NCBI GenBank assembly: GCA_023406715.1
Contig: JAEXVC010000277.1
Span: 1 to 23,677, forward strand
Direction of reading: 5' to 3'
DNA length: 23,677 nucleotides
Origin: Bacteroidota bacterium
GTDB taxonomy: Bacteria; Bacteroidota; Bacteroidia; Bacteroidales; Tenuifilaceae
Positions 17,178 through 23,616 of the stretch are shown here, one piece after another. Positions within the stretch are counted from its first letter, which is position 1, and the number at the start of each line of letters is the position of its first letter. The translations under genes and the position numbers were made by a program. The notes beneath the pieces are model-generated. The model had not been told where the DNA came from. It did not search any database and saw only the letters and a program-made list of their open reading frames with translations.

Positions 17178-17555
17178 ATGAAAAGAATTATAAACACAGA
17201 ACATGCGCCAAAGGCTGTTGGGCCTTATAGCCAAGCCGTTGAGGTTAACGGATTAGTATTCATTTCTGGTCAAATTCCAATAAACCCTCAGACTAGTAGT
17301 ATTATTGATGGTGGAATTAAGGAGCAGACTGAGCAAGTACTTAAGAATATTGGAGCAATTCTTAATGAAGCAGGATTGAACTATTCCAATGTTGTAAAAT
17401 CAACTTGCCTTTTAAGCAGTATGGATAATTTTGCAGCAATGAACGAGGTTTATGCTAAATATTTTACCTCCGAAATGCCTGCCCGAGCAGCTTACGGTGT
17501 GGTAAAATTACCATTGGGTGTTTTGGTTGAGATAGAATGTATTGCCGCCAGATAA
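17178..17555 (+). CDS. ridA: RidA family enamine/imine deaminase
   Basis: A 125-residue cytosolic protein of normal length for RidA. It hydrolyses reactive 2-aminoacrylate and related enamine/imine intermediates made by PLP enzymes such as threonine dehydratase. Active-site residues of the RidA subfamily are present: Tyr17 in VGPYSQA, Arg103 in PARAAYGVVKLP and the Glu residues of LVEIE; FISGQIPI is the usual strand. It lies 18 bases after lptD and ends just before a strong terminator, so it is probably the last gene of the lptD transcript. The functional link to lptD is not obvious. No Shine-Dalgarno. Confidence 0.95.
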   Translation: MKRIINTEHAPKAVGPYSQAVEVNGLVFISGQIPINPQTSSIIDGGIKEQTEQVLKNIGAILNEAGLNYSNVVKSTCLLSSMDNFAAMNEVYAKYFTSEMPARAAYGVVKLPLGVLVEIECIAAR

Positions 17556-17556
17556 T

Positions 17557-17584
17557 AAAAAAACCCGCTTATGCGGGTTTTTTT
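17557..17584. terminator. Bidirectional terminator between ridA and rplI
   Basis: Stem ACCCGC (17563-17568) with GCGGGT (17573-17578), loop TTAT, an A-run to the left and a T-run to the right. It serves the lptD-ridA transcript and, in reverse, the rpsF-rpsR-rplI operon that ends at 17604. Confidence 0.93.
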
Positions 17585-17603
17585 ATTAGTTAATATATAT
17601 TTC

Positions 17604-18050
17604 TTATTCAGAAATAACCTCGAATTCAATGGCAACTTTAACCTCACGGTGAAGTTTAATTTCCGCGGTGTAAGTTCCAACTTCCTTAATTTGCTCTTCT
17701 TTAAGGCTGATAACCTTACGGTCAATATCAAAACCTTTTTCGGATAATGCCTCAGCAATTTGGATTGTGTTAACAGAACCAAAGATTTTGCCTGTAGAGC
17801 TGGTTTTTGCGCCAATGGTAAGCTTAAGACCTTCCATTTTTTTAGCAACCAATTCAGCATCTGCTTTTATTTTAGCTTCTTTATGAGCACGTTGCTTAGT
17901 GTTCTCAGCTAAAATTTTCTTAGATGATTCAGTTGCGGTAATGGCCATTCCGTTAGGAATTAAGTAATTGCGAGCATAGCCATTCTTTACTTTTACTATT
18001 TCGTCCTTATTACCAAGGTTCGATACGTCTTGTAACAGAATAATTTCCAT
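17604..18050 (-). CDS. rplI: 50S ribosomal protein bL9
   Basis: A 148-residue protein, the usual length. The N-terminal rRNA-binding domain is complete (MEIILLQDVSNLGNKDEIVKVKNGYARNYLIPNGMA), followed by the long connecting helix (KAKIKADAELVAKKMEGLKL) and the C-terminal domain ending KVAIEFEVIS. It is the third gene of the rpsF-rpsR-rplI operon. It has a strong Shine-Dalgarno, AGGAGG (minus strand 18064-18059), with an 8-base spacer, unlike nearly every other gene in the window. Confidence 0.97.
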   Translation of the reverse strand: MEIILLQDVSNLGNKDEIVKVKNGYARNYLIPNGMAITATESSKKILAENTKQRAHKEAKIKADAELVAKKMEGLKLTIGAKTSSTGKIFGSVNTIQIAEALSEKGFDIDRKVISLKEEQIKEVGTYTAEIKLHREVKVAIEFEVISE

Positions 18051-18058
18051 CTGATTTT

Positions 18059-18064
18059 CCTCCT
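18059..18064 (-). promoter_or_regulatory. Strong Shine-Dalgarno of rplI
   Basis: AGGAGG on the minus strand, 8 bases before the rplI ATG at 18050. This is close to perfect complementarity with the 16S rRNA tail, in a window where other genes lack such sites. Confidence 0.85.
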
Positions 18065-18073
18065 ACCTTAAAA

Positions 18074-18343
18074 TTATTTCAATAGATCGGTTACAAATGG
18101 CAGTATGGCAATATGACGAGCCCTTTTAACTGCTGTAGCGACCTTCCTCTGGTACTTTAATGATGTTCCAGTGATACGACGAGGAAGAATTTTACCTTGT
18201 TCGTTTAGGAACTTTTTCAAGAACTCAGGATCTTTGTAATCGATATACTTAATCTTGTTTTTCTTGAAGCGGCAGTACTTTTTCTTTTTAATCTCAACTG
18301 TGGGGGGGGTGAGATATCTAATTTCTGATTGATTTGTACTCAT
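18074..18343 (-). CDS. rpsR: 30S ribosomal protein bS18
   Basis: An 89-residue protein with the standard bS18 core: KKYCRFKKNKIKYIDYKDPEFLKKF, ILPRRITGTSLKYQRKV and VKRARHIAILPFVTDLLK. It pairs with bS6 on the 30S platform, next to the 3' end of 16S rRNA. A run of eight C residues (minus strand, about 18302-18309) encodes part of LTPPT and keeps the frame intact. It starts 3 bases after the rpsF stop and has a strong Shine-Dalgarno embedded in the end of rpsF. Family knowledge: in Bacteroidota ribosomes (shown for Flavobacterium johnsoniae), bS18, bS6 and bS21 sequester the anti-Shine-Dalgarno. Confidence 0.97.
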   Translation of the reverse strand: MSTNQSEIRYLTPPTVEIKKKKYCRFKKNKIKYIDYKDPEFLKKFLNEQGKILPRRITGTSLKYQRKVATAVKRARHIAILPFVTDLLK

Positions 18344-18346
18344 GAC

Positions 18347-18700
18347 TTAGTCCTCCATTTTTTTAGTTTCCACTTTGTTGCTACGCTTTTTGTTAGCATA
18401 CTCAACAGCGTACTTATCCAATCTAACTGTTAAAAAACGGATAATACGCTCATCACGGCGGTACTGAGTTTCGAGTTTATCAACCAACTCGCCAGCAGCT
18501 TTAAACTCCATTAAATGGTAAAAGCCAGTGGTTTTCTTCTGGATGGGGTAGGCCAATTTTCTTAAACCCCAATTTTCTTCATGAACGATTTCGCCACCAT
18601 TCTCGGTGATGAAACCCCTGAATTTTACAACCGCTTCCTTCATCTGGGCCTCAGACAAAACGGGAGTAGCAATGAAAACGGTTTCGTAGTGATTTAACAT
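18347..18700 (-). CDS. rpsF: 30S ribosomal protein bS6
   Basis: A 117-residue protein with the bS6 fold: MLNHYETVFIATPVLSEAQM, WGLRKLAYPIQKKTTGFYHLMEF and the DERIIRFLTVRLDKYA strand, ending in a charged tail KKMED. It binds bS18 in the 30S platform. First gene of the operon; it has no Shine-Dalgarno before its ATG at 18700, unlike the two genes after it. Its last codons (Met-Glu-Asp-stop) contain the Shine-Dalgarno of rpsR. A full Bacteroidota promoter lies just upstream at 18761-18731. Confidence 0.97.
   Translation of the reverse strand: MLNHYETVFIATPVLSEAQMKEAVVKFRGFITENGGEIVHEENWGLRKLAYPIQKKTTGFYHLMEFKAAGELVDKLETQYRRDERIIRFLTVRLDKYAVEYANKKRSNKVETKKMED
18351..18356 (-). promoter_or_regulatory. 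Strong Shine-Dalgarno of rpsR inside the rpsF end
   Basis: GGAGGA on the minus strand with a 7-base spacer to the rpsR ATG at 18343. The same bases encode the Glu-Asp end of bS6, and the rpsF stop codon lies in the spacer. Confidence 0.85.
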
Positions 18701-18730
18701 AGTATAATTATTTAGTTAAAAATTAGCGTG

Positions 18731-18761
18731 CAAAGGTAGATTTTTTATCTTGAATTACAAA
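18731..18761 (-). promoter_or_regulatory. Promoter of the rpsF-rpsR-rplI operon
   Basis: On the minus strand, TTTG at 18761-18758, a 19-base spacer and TACCTTTG at 18738-18731. Both Bacteroidota housekeeping-sigma boxes match exactly with the expected spacing, 30 bases before the rpsF ATG. This is one of the two complete promoters seen in the window. Confidence 0.8.
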
Positions 18762-18862
18762 ATATATCCTAAGTATTAATCATTATACCTTAACGAATTG
18801 CAATGGTTTAAGGAATTAGTGTGATTATAAAGTAAGTTCAAGTTGTATTTTCTGATATCGAT

Positions 18863-19393
18863 TTAAAGACCAGTAATAACTTCACCCCAACTGCCAGATC
18901 CATTGTTCAATGGGAAAGTGCAAGAAAAATCGCTATTTGAAGTGTTTGTGATTTTTACACCTGTTTTTGGAGCCTTAAGCTGTTCTTCTGTGATTCCCAA
19001 GGAAAGGATGTTTGTTGAAAGTAAGGTTGAGTCGGCTCTAATTATACCTGTTGGAGTGCCTGCAACCTCATTGTGTATTGCAAAATAATAGTATGATGAA
19101 TCATTATGTTGGTGTATTTCACCATCCCAAATTACTGTAAACGCATTTCCACCTGTATAGACTTCGTGTTTAAATTGAGTATAAATATTGCCATCAGATA
19201 TAACCCCAACATAATTCATATCAAATTTAACTCCTTTACCAGAAGTTGAATTGTACAATTGATAACTTTTTATAACATGAAGAGTTGTTTCTCCTGGAGT
19301 AATAGGGCTAATTGATGTTTCTTCTGAATCATTTTTCTCACAACTAATTATTAAAATAAGCATTAATAAGATAGAAATTCTTGTTGTTTTCAT
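18863..19393 (-). CDS. Lipoprotein of unknown function
   Basis: A 176-residue protein. The N-terminus is a lipoprotein signal peptide: basic MKTTR, hydrophobic ISILLMLILIIS and Cys18 in LIISC. The residues after the Cys (EKNDSEE) are acidic with a Lys, which resembles the lipoprotein export signal used by some Bacteroidota to place lipoproteins on the cell surface; that is inference. The mature part is rich in Ser, Thr, Asn and aromatic residues and looks beta-rich. I recognise no family. It is transcribed alone from a complete promoter (19476-19445) and is divergent from the BFD-like gene. No Shine-Dalgarno. Confidence 0.8.
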   Translation of the reverse strand: MKTTRISILLMLILIISCEKNDSEETSISPITPGETTLHVIKSYQLYNSTSGKGVKFDMNYVGVISDGNIYTQFKHEVYTGGNAFTVIWDGEIHQHNDSSYYYFAIHNEVAGTPTGIIRADSTLLSTNILSLGITEEQLKAPKTGVKITNTSNSDFSCTFPLNNGSGSWGEVITGL

Positions 19394-19444
19394 AGAATAC
19401 TATCTGTTTTGTTTAGTTAAGATTTTGTTGATATTAAAATTTAA

Positions 19445-19476
19445 CAAATCTATTCTGAAAAAATAAATTCCACAAA
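19445..19476 (-). promoter_or_regulatory. Promoter of the lipoprotein gene
   Basis: On the minus strand, TTTG at 19476-19473, a 20-base spacer and TAGATTTG at 19452-19445. This is an exact match to both Bacteroidota boxes, about 52 bases before the ATG at 19393. Confidence 0.7.
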
Positions 19477-19490
19477 CTTATTTTGATTGG

Positions 19491-19498
19491 TATATTTG
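19491..19498 (+). promoter_or_regulatory. Candidate -7 box of the BFD-like gene
   Basis: TATATTTG matches TAnnTTTG and ends 19 bases before the ATG at 19518. The -33 element is not recognisable. It lies just beyond the divergent lipoprotein promoter. Confidence 0.45.
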
Positions 19499-19517
19499 CT
19501 TGTAAAATTTCGAACCG

Positions 19518-19748
19518 ATGTTGCAAAGCGCTAAGTTTGTATGTAATTGTAAGTGTGTCTCAAAGGCTGAAATTATTGCTTCAATTCGAAAAAAGGGGGC
19601 AAATAGTTTTTCAGAAGTTAGAACAATTACCTTGGCAACAACTGGTTGTGGCCGATGCAAATCTGATGTTGAAAATATAGTAAACCAAGAAATGAAGAAG
19701 CATTCTGTTCGAATGATGCAGTTTAAAATTGATTTTGGGAACGATTAA
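19518..19748 (+). CDS. BFD-like [2Fe-2S]-binding domain protein
   Basis: A 76-residue protein consisting of one BFD-like domain. The four expected cluster ligands are Cys9 and Cys11 (VCNCKCVS) and Cys44 and Cys47 (TGCGRCKSDVE), with the intervening KAEIIASIRKKGANSFSEVR helix pair typical of the family. An additional Cys13 sits where bacterioferritin-associated ferredoxin has Gly. Relatives release iron from bacterioferritin or serve as cluster domains in nitrite reductases and dehydrogenases. No bacterioferritin gene is near, so the partner is unknown. The ATG at 19518 follows a -7 box closely. Its stop is one base from the stop of the convergent SirB1-family gene. Confidence 0.87.
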   Translation: MLQSAKFVCNCKCVSKAEIIASIRKKGANSFSEVRTITLATTGCGRCKSDVENIVNQEMKKHSVRMMQFKIDFGND

Positions 19749-19749
19749 C

Positions 19750-20619
19750 TTATCCTTCCACTATTTTTAAAAGCCTCTTAAGATCCTCCGCTTTCTTGAA
19801 ATTTGCCTGTTTTTCGTAGGCATAAACAAGGTTAAACAGTAGTTGTGCAATAGCAGTCTCGTTGGAGCATGGAAGATAGTATTCGGGTTTAGATTGTATT
19901 TTTTGTTGTTGCAAAAAAACATCAATTTCTTTTCGGCCAAACACTGAGCCTTTATTGAAAGGGTTGATATAGAATAGTATGCTGTCCTTTTCATCGCTCA
20001 ATTCCGAAACGGAGTGAAATCTATCCTTGTATGCTAGTACAAAGTTTTTAGGAAGATTAACGCAGTGAATGGGTAGACCTAGTTTTTGAGCAATTACCGC
20101 ATAAAAAATTGAGAGAAGAATTGGACCTCCCTTTTTTGTTTCAAGTAAAGAGTTGATGTATTGATTACTCGGGGCGAAGAAGTTTGTTACGTTAGGACCG
20201 TAACCATTTATATCGAAAAGGATGTGGTTGATAATTTTTACCTTTTCGAGAGCAGTAAGGTTGTCGTTGATTTCAAGCCAAGCATCTTTCCTTAATTTCT
20301 CAATCTCCTTTTCAATTGAAGTTAGGGTAAGTTCTGGATATTGGAAACGGGCAATCAGGTATGCGCCTTCAAGCAGATTCTGGGTTTCGGAATTAACCCA
20401 AGCTGAAAGGGATTCCTCCGTGCTGTTATACTGGATGGTTTGAATAAGGTTTTCTAACCGATTCTGAACTATCTCATTTCGTGAAAATTCCCAAGCCTTT
20501 TCAAGTTGGGGCACAACACCAATGCCCTGCGTAACGATTTTTTCCGAAACAACTTTGAAAACTTCGGAGTCAGGATCGTCAAGCAGGGCAATGAGCGAGT
20601 TTAAATCACTATTTATCAA
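19750..20619 (-). CDS. SirB1 family protein with transglutaminase-like fold
   Basis: A 289-residue cytosolic protein. The N-terminal third has helical, HEAT-like segments (SLIALLDDPDSEVFKVVSEK); the middle carries the SirB1 transglutaminase-like core (KIINHILFDINGYGPN, KKGGPILLSIFYAVIAQKLGLPIHCVNLPKNFVLAY). The Cys of a true transglutaminase is not in its usual place (GGPILLS), so enzymatic activity is doubtful. The C-terminal end is TPR-like (AQLLFNLVYAYEKQANFKKAEDL). The only reasonable start is TTG at 20619; no ATG occurs early, and the stop of the upstream phosphorylase gene lies 12 bases before it in the same frame. Role unknown; cotranscription with the phosphorylase is likely. Confidence 0.87.
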   Translation of the reverse strand: MINSDLNSLIALLDDPDSEVFKVVSEKIVTQGIGVVPQLEKAWEFSRNEIVQNRLENLIQTIQYNSTEESLSAWVNSETQNLLEGAYLIARFQYPELTLTSIEKEIEKLRKDAWLEINDNLTALEKVKIINHILFDINGYGPNVTNFFAPSNQYINSLLETKKGGPILLSIFYAVIAQKLGLPIHCVNLPKNFVLAYKDRFHSVSELSDEKDSILFYINPFNKGSVFGRKEIDVFLQQQKIQSKPEYYLPCSNETAIAQLLFNLVYAYEKQANFKKAEDLKRLLKIVEG

Positions 20620-20631
20620 CTTACTAATTAA

Positions 20632-21507
20632 TTATATTGTTGCAAGTTTGTCAAGTGTTTGTTGGATTAATCGGCTAATTGCAGGGCGATAATCCTTTGT
20701 AGCATCCTTTATAACTCGGTTGGCAATAATAGCACAAATTGTTAAAGAATCATGTCCAAGTAATCGAGAAAGACCGTTAATTGCCGAACTTTCCATTTCA
20801 AAATTGGTGATTTTACGTCCCTTGTACTCAAAATCAACAATTTTGTCGTTCAATTTTGGGTCTGATAATGGAAGACGAAGTACTCTTCCTTGTGGACCGT
20901 AGAATCCTGGAGCCGAAATGGTTATTCCTCTGATTGTGAAATCGGCAAATAGTTCAACTAATTTCGATGAAGAGTAGTTAAAGTAAGGTTTAGCGCAAAG
21001 AGGATTCCAGTTGGTATGTTTAAGGAATGCTTGTTCCATTTCCAACTCGCTTACCTCATTTCTGTTTGCGTAAAAGTTAAGCAAGCCGTCGAAACCAATG
21101 CTAACCTCAGTCATTACGTAACTACCCAAATCAATCTCTGGTTGGAGCGCTCCGGATGTACCAAGTCTTACTAGAGTCAATTTTTTATGGGTATCCTTAA
21201 CCGTTCTGGTGTTAAGGTCAATGTTTACTAAAGCATCAAGTTCGTTAACAACAATATCAATATTGTCGGTACCTATACCGGTGGATACAGCGCTGATTCT
21301 TTTGCCCTTATAGTATCCAGTGCATGTTTTGAATTCGCGGTTCGATACTGTATGCTCAATTTTGTCGAAGTATGCAGAAACTGTTTCAACTCTACCAGGA
21401 TCACCAACTAATATTACTGTATCGGCAAGTTGTTCGGGTTTTAAGTGTAAATGGAAGATACTACCATCTGGGTTTAGTATCAATTCCGATGATTCAATTA
21501 CTCTCAT
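20632..21507 (-). CDS. Uridine phosphorylase-type nucleoside phosphorylase
   Basis: A 291-residue enzyme of the PNP/UDP family 1. Seen: phosphate-binding GDPGRVETV, TGIGTDNIDIVVNELDAL, RLGTSGALQPEIDLGSYV and the ribose-binding NFEMESSAINGLSRLLGH motif. It cleaves nucleosides to base and ribose-1-phosphate; the uridine-type assignment is a best guess because base specificity depends on residues I cannot verify by eye. First gene of a two-gene unit with the SirB1-family protein. A -7 box lies 18 bases before the ATG at 21507; no Shine-Dalgarno. Confidence 0.9.
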   Translation of the reverse strand: MRVIESSELILNPDGSIFHLHLKPEQLADTVILVGDPGRVETVSAYFDKIEHTVSNREFKTCTGYYKGKRISAVSTGIGTDNIDIVVNELDALVNIDLNTRTVKDTHKKLTLVRLGTSGALQPEIDLGSYVMTEVSIGFDGLLNFYANRNEVSELEMEQAFLKHTNWNPLCAKPYFNYSSSKLVELFADFTIRGITISAPGFYGPQGRVLRLPLSDPKLNDKIVDFEYKGRKITNFEMESSAINGLSRLLGHDSLTICAIIANRVIKDATKDYRPAISRLIQQTLDKLATI

Positions 21508-21525
21508 ATCTATTTGATTAAACTA

Positions 21526-21533
21526 CAAAGATA
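21526..21533 (-). promoter_or_regulatory. Candidate -7 box of the nucleoside phosphorylase unit
   Basis: On the minus strand TATCTTTG matches TAnnTTTG, 18 bases before the ATG at 21507. No TTTG at the expected upstream distance. Confidence 0.45.
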
Positions 21534-21753
21534 CTAATTTTTAAATGAAAGATTAGCTGGATTAACATATCTGTGAATCCCATTGTTGTTTTGGTTTAAT
21601 TTACTTTTCTACCTGTATTTTTAATAGTTCAGTAGTGAGAGTTTTTTCCCAGATTAACTATTTAGAATATTTTTCTACATCGAATTGCGGCGATGCTGAC
21701 TAAACTTTAAAATGTTTTAGCTTAAACATATTTATGAGTTATGACAAAATGGT

Positions 21754-21761
21754 TACTTTTG
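21754..21761 (+). promoter_or_regulatory. Candidate -7 box of the DUF4293 gene
   Basis: TACTTTTG matches TAnnTTTG, 24 bases before the ATG at 21786. It lies after the upstream in-frame ATG at 21741, which supports the inner start. Confidence 0.45.
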
Positions 21762-21785
21762 CAATACACAATCAATTCAGAATTT

Positions 21786-22250
21786 ATGATACAACGAATA
21801 CAAACAATTTACCTCTTGGTAGTGGCTTTTCTACTTGCATTTTTCTTTTTTGTGCCCTTTTCAACCTTTGTTGTAGAACCACAAATGGCGAAGTACCTTT
21901 TTAATGTATCCGGATTGTCGTCTGAGACTATTAATGCCGAGAATGTTTATAACACTTGGCCGTTATTGATACTATCGATTGTTGTATTTGGCATAGGTAT
22001 GATTACAATTTTCATGTATAAGCGTAGAATGATTCAGATAAGACTTTGTATAATTAATACAATTTTATTGGTTGGAATGCAAGGTTTACTTTACTACTAT
22101 GTTATTACAGTTAGTAAATTGCTTCCTGCAAATCCTTCGTATAGTATTATCTTCGTATTCCCAATTGTGTCGGCAATACTTTCCTTCCTTGCATTACGTT
22201 CAATAGCCAAAGACGAGGCATTGGTTCGTTCGTTGGAACGTTTAAGATAA
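21786..22250 (+). CDS. DUF4293 family membrane protein
   Basis: A 154-residue protein with four transmembrane segments, at about residues 7-27, 58-77, 85-105 and 118-137 (for example IYLLVVAFLLAFFFFVPF and WPLLILSIVVFGIGMITIFM), and a short basic cytoplasmic end. The start MIQRIQTIYLLV is typical of DUF4293, a Bacteroidota family of unknown function. An in-frame ATG at 21741 would add 15 polar residues and lies before the -7 box, so 21786 is preferred. Its stop is 2 bases from the stop of the convergent MFS gene. Confidence 0.88.
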   Translation: MIQRIQTIYLLVVAFLLAFFFFVPFSTFVVEPQMAKYLFNVSGLSSETINAENVYNTWPLLILSIVVFGIGMITIFMYKRRMIQIRLCIINTILLVGMQGLLYYYVITVSKLLPANPSYSIIFVFPIVSAILSFLALRSIAKDEALVRSLERLR

Positions 22251-22252
22251 GG

Positions 22253-23428
22253 TTACTTATATTCTTTTATAAATACAGTAAGGTAAAGCGCAACACCTAA
22301 GGCAACAGTCCCAGATATAATAAAAACTGGTGTTGCTCCAAATTTAAACCAAATTAATCCTGCAAGAGAACTTGCAACTAGAGTTGCTATACTTTGCAAA
22401 GTGTTGAAAAGTCCAATTGCCGTGGCTGTTTTTTCCTTGCTTGCTAAGTTTGATATCCAGGCCTTCGATATTCCTTCTGTTGAGGCTGCGTATAGTGCAT
22501 ATAATCCAAAGAGTATGGCAAGTGTTGTTAATTTACTCGATAAGCCAAAAAGCAAGTAAACAATTCCGAAAATTGTAATACCAAAGATTAGAACCTTTTT
22601 CATTCCAATTTTATCGGCTAGATGCCCCATTGGGAAAGCTAATATTGCATATACCAGATTGTAAAAGATGTAAAGTGAAATCATTTGCGTATCGGAGTAC
22701 CCTTGTTCTTTCACCATTAAAAGTAGGAAAGCATCTGAACTGTTGAATAGTGTAAATGAAACCAAACCAATAACTAGCATTTTGTAGTTTTTGGGTGATT
22801 GATTCCAGTACTTAAAAAAACGGAAAAAACCGATGTTCTTTTCCTTCGGATTTGTTACTATTCTTTTTTCTTTTAAAAATAGCGTAAGGGCAACGGCAAT
22901 TAAACCCGGAGCAAAAGCTATGACGAAAAGCCATTTATAGTTTTTAGGATAGAAGTAAAGGTAAATTAACGCAACTACAGGACCAATAGCTGCTCCTAAA
23001 GTATCCATTCCCCTATGAAAACCAAACACTTTTCCTTTGATTTGTGGCGTTGATTCATCACTTAACAGAGCATCTCGGGCGCTGTTTCGTATACCTTTAC
23101 CTAACCTATCGATAGTTCGTGCACTGAAAATCCATATAGGGAAAGTAAATACAGCCAACATAGGTTTCGAAATAGCACTTAAAAGGTATCCCCACCGAAC
23201 AAAAAGGACTCTTTTTCCTAAATTATCCGATAAGTGCCCAAAGTAACCTTTGCTCAATCCGGCAGTTGCCTCGGCCACTCCTTCTAGGATACCAATAAGT
23301 AATACGGAGAATCCAATTGATTTTAGGAAAACAGGCATTACAGGGTAAAGCATTTCGCTGGCAATATCTGTAAATAGGCTTACGAATGATACAAGAATTA
23401 TTGTTTTGGTGATAAAATTTTTAGCCAT
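22253..23428 (-). CDS. MFS family transporter
   Basis: A 391-residue inner-membrane protein with about 12 hydrophobic segments in two halves. The MFS loop 2-3 motif is visible as GHLSDNLGKRVLF, and its second-half counterpart as GHLADKIGMKKVLIF. The DIASEMLYPVMPVFL start and the DRLGKGIRNSARDALL stretch are shared with a common group of uncharacterised bacterial MFS proteins. Substrate unknown. Transcribed alone. A TAATTTTG box lies upstream at 23471-23464; no Shine-Dalgarno. Confidence 0.92.
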   Translation of the reverse strand: MAKNFITKTIILVSFVSLFTDIASEMLYPVMPVFLKSIGFSVLLIGILEGVAEATAGLSKGYFGHLSDNLGKRVLFVRWGYLLSAISKPMLAVFTFPIWIFSARTIDRLGKGIRNSARDALLSDESTPQIKGKVFGFHRGMDTLGAAIGPVVALIYLYFYPKNYKWLFVIAFAPGLIAVALTLFLKEKRIVTNPKEKNIGFFRFFKYWNQSPKNYKMLVIGLVSFTLFNSSDAFLLLMVKEQGYSDTQMISLYIFYNLVYAILAFPMGHLADKIGMKKVLIFGITIFGIVYLLFGLSSKLTTLAILFGLYALYAASTEGISKAWISNLASKEKTATAIGLFNTLQSIATLVASSLAGLIWFKFGATPVFIISGTVALGVALYLTVFIKEYK

Positions 23429-23463
23429 AGTTTGTATTTGTATGGATTGTTGTTTTTCCCTCC

Positions 23464-23471
23464 CAAAATTA
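23464..23471 (-). promoter_or_regulatory. Candidate -7 box of the MFS gene
   Basis: On the minus strand TAATTTTG matches TAnnTTTG, 35 bases before the ATG at 23428. No matching -33 element at the usual distance. Confidence 0.35.
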
Positions 23472-23570
23472 TTTTTATGTCAAAATAAACCATTATTTAA
23501 AACGTTTATCAAAAAGGTTACAAAAAGTGTTAAAATTTTTTCTACTAATTTCACTTTTAAATCTAAATGT

Positions 23571-23578
23571 TACTTTTG
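23571..23578 (+). promoter_or_regulatory. Candidate promoter of the last, partial gene
   Basis: TACTTTTG matches TAnnTTTG, 38 bases before the ATG at 23617, with TTTC (near TTTG) 18 bases upstream at 23549-23552. Confidence 0.5.
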
Positions 23579-23616
23579 ATTTAAAATTCTATTGTTTCAC
23601 TAAACATTTAACTTAA

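Noticed and set aside
18302..18309. Eight-base C tract in rpsR as a phase-variation switch
   Set aside because: The frame is intact, the encoded Thr-Pro-Pro is normal for bS18, and phase variation of an essential ribosomal protein is implausible. It could still be a sequencing-error hotspot.
20617..21507. Nucleoside phosphorylase and SirB1-family genes as one gene split by a stop
   Set aside because: Both proteins are complete by family length and have unrelated folds, so the in-frame TAA is a genuine gene end.
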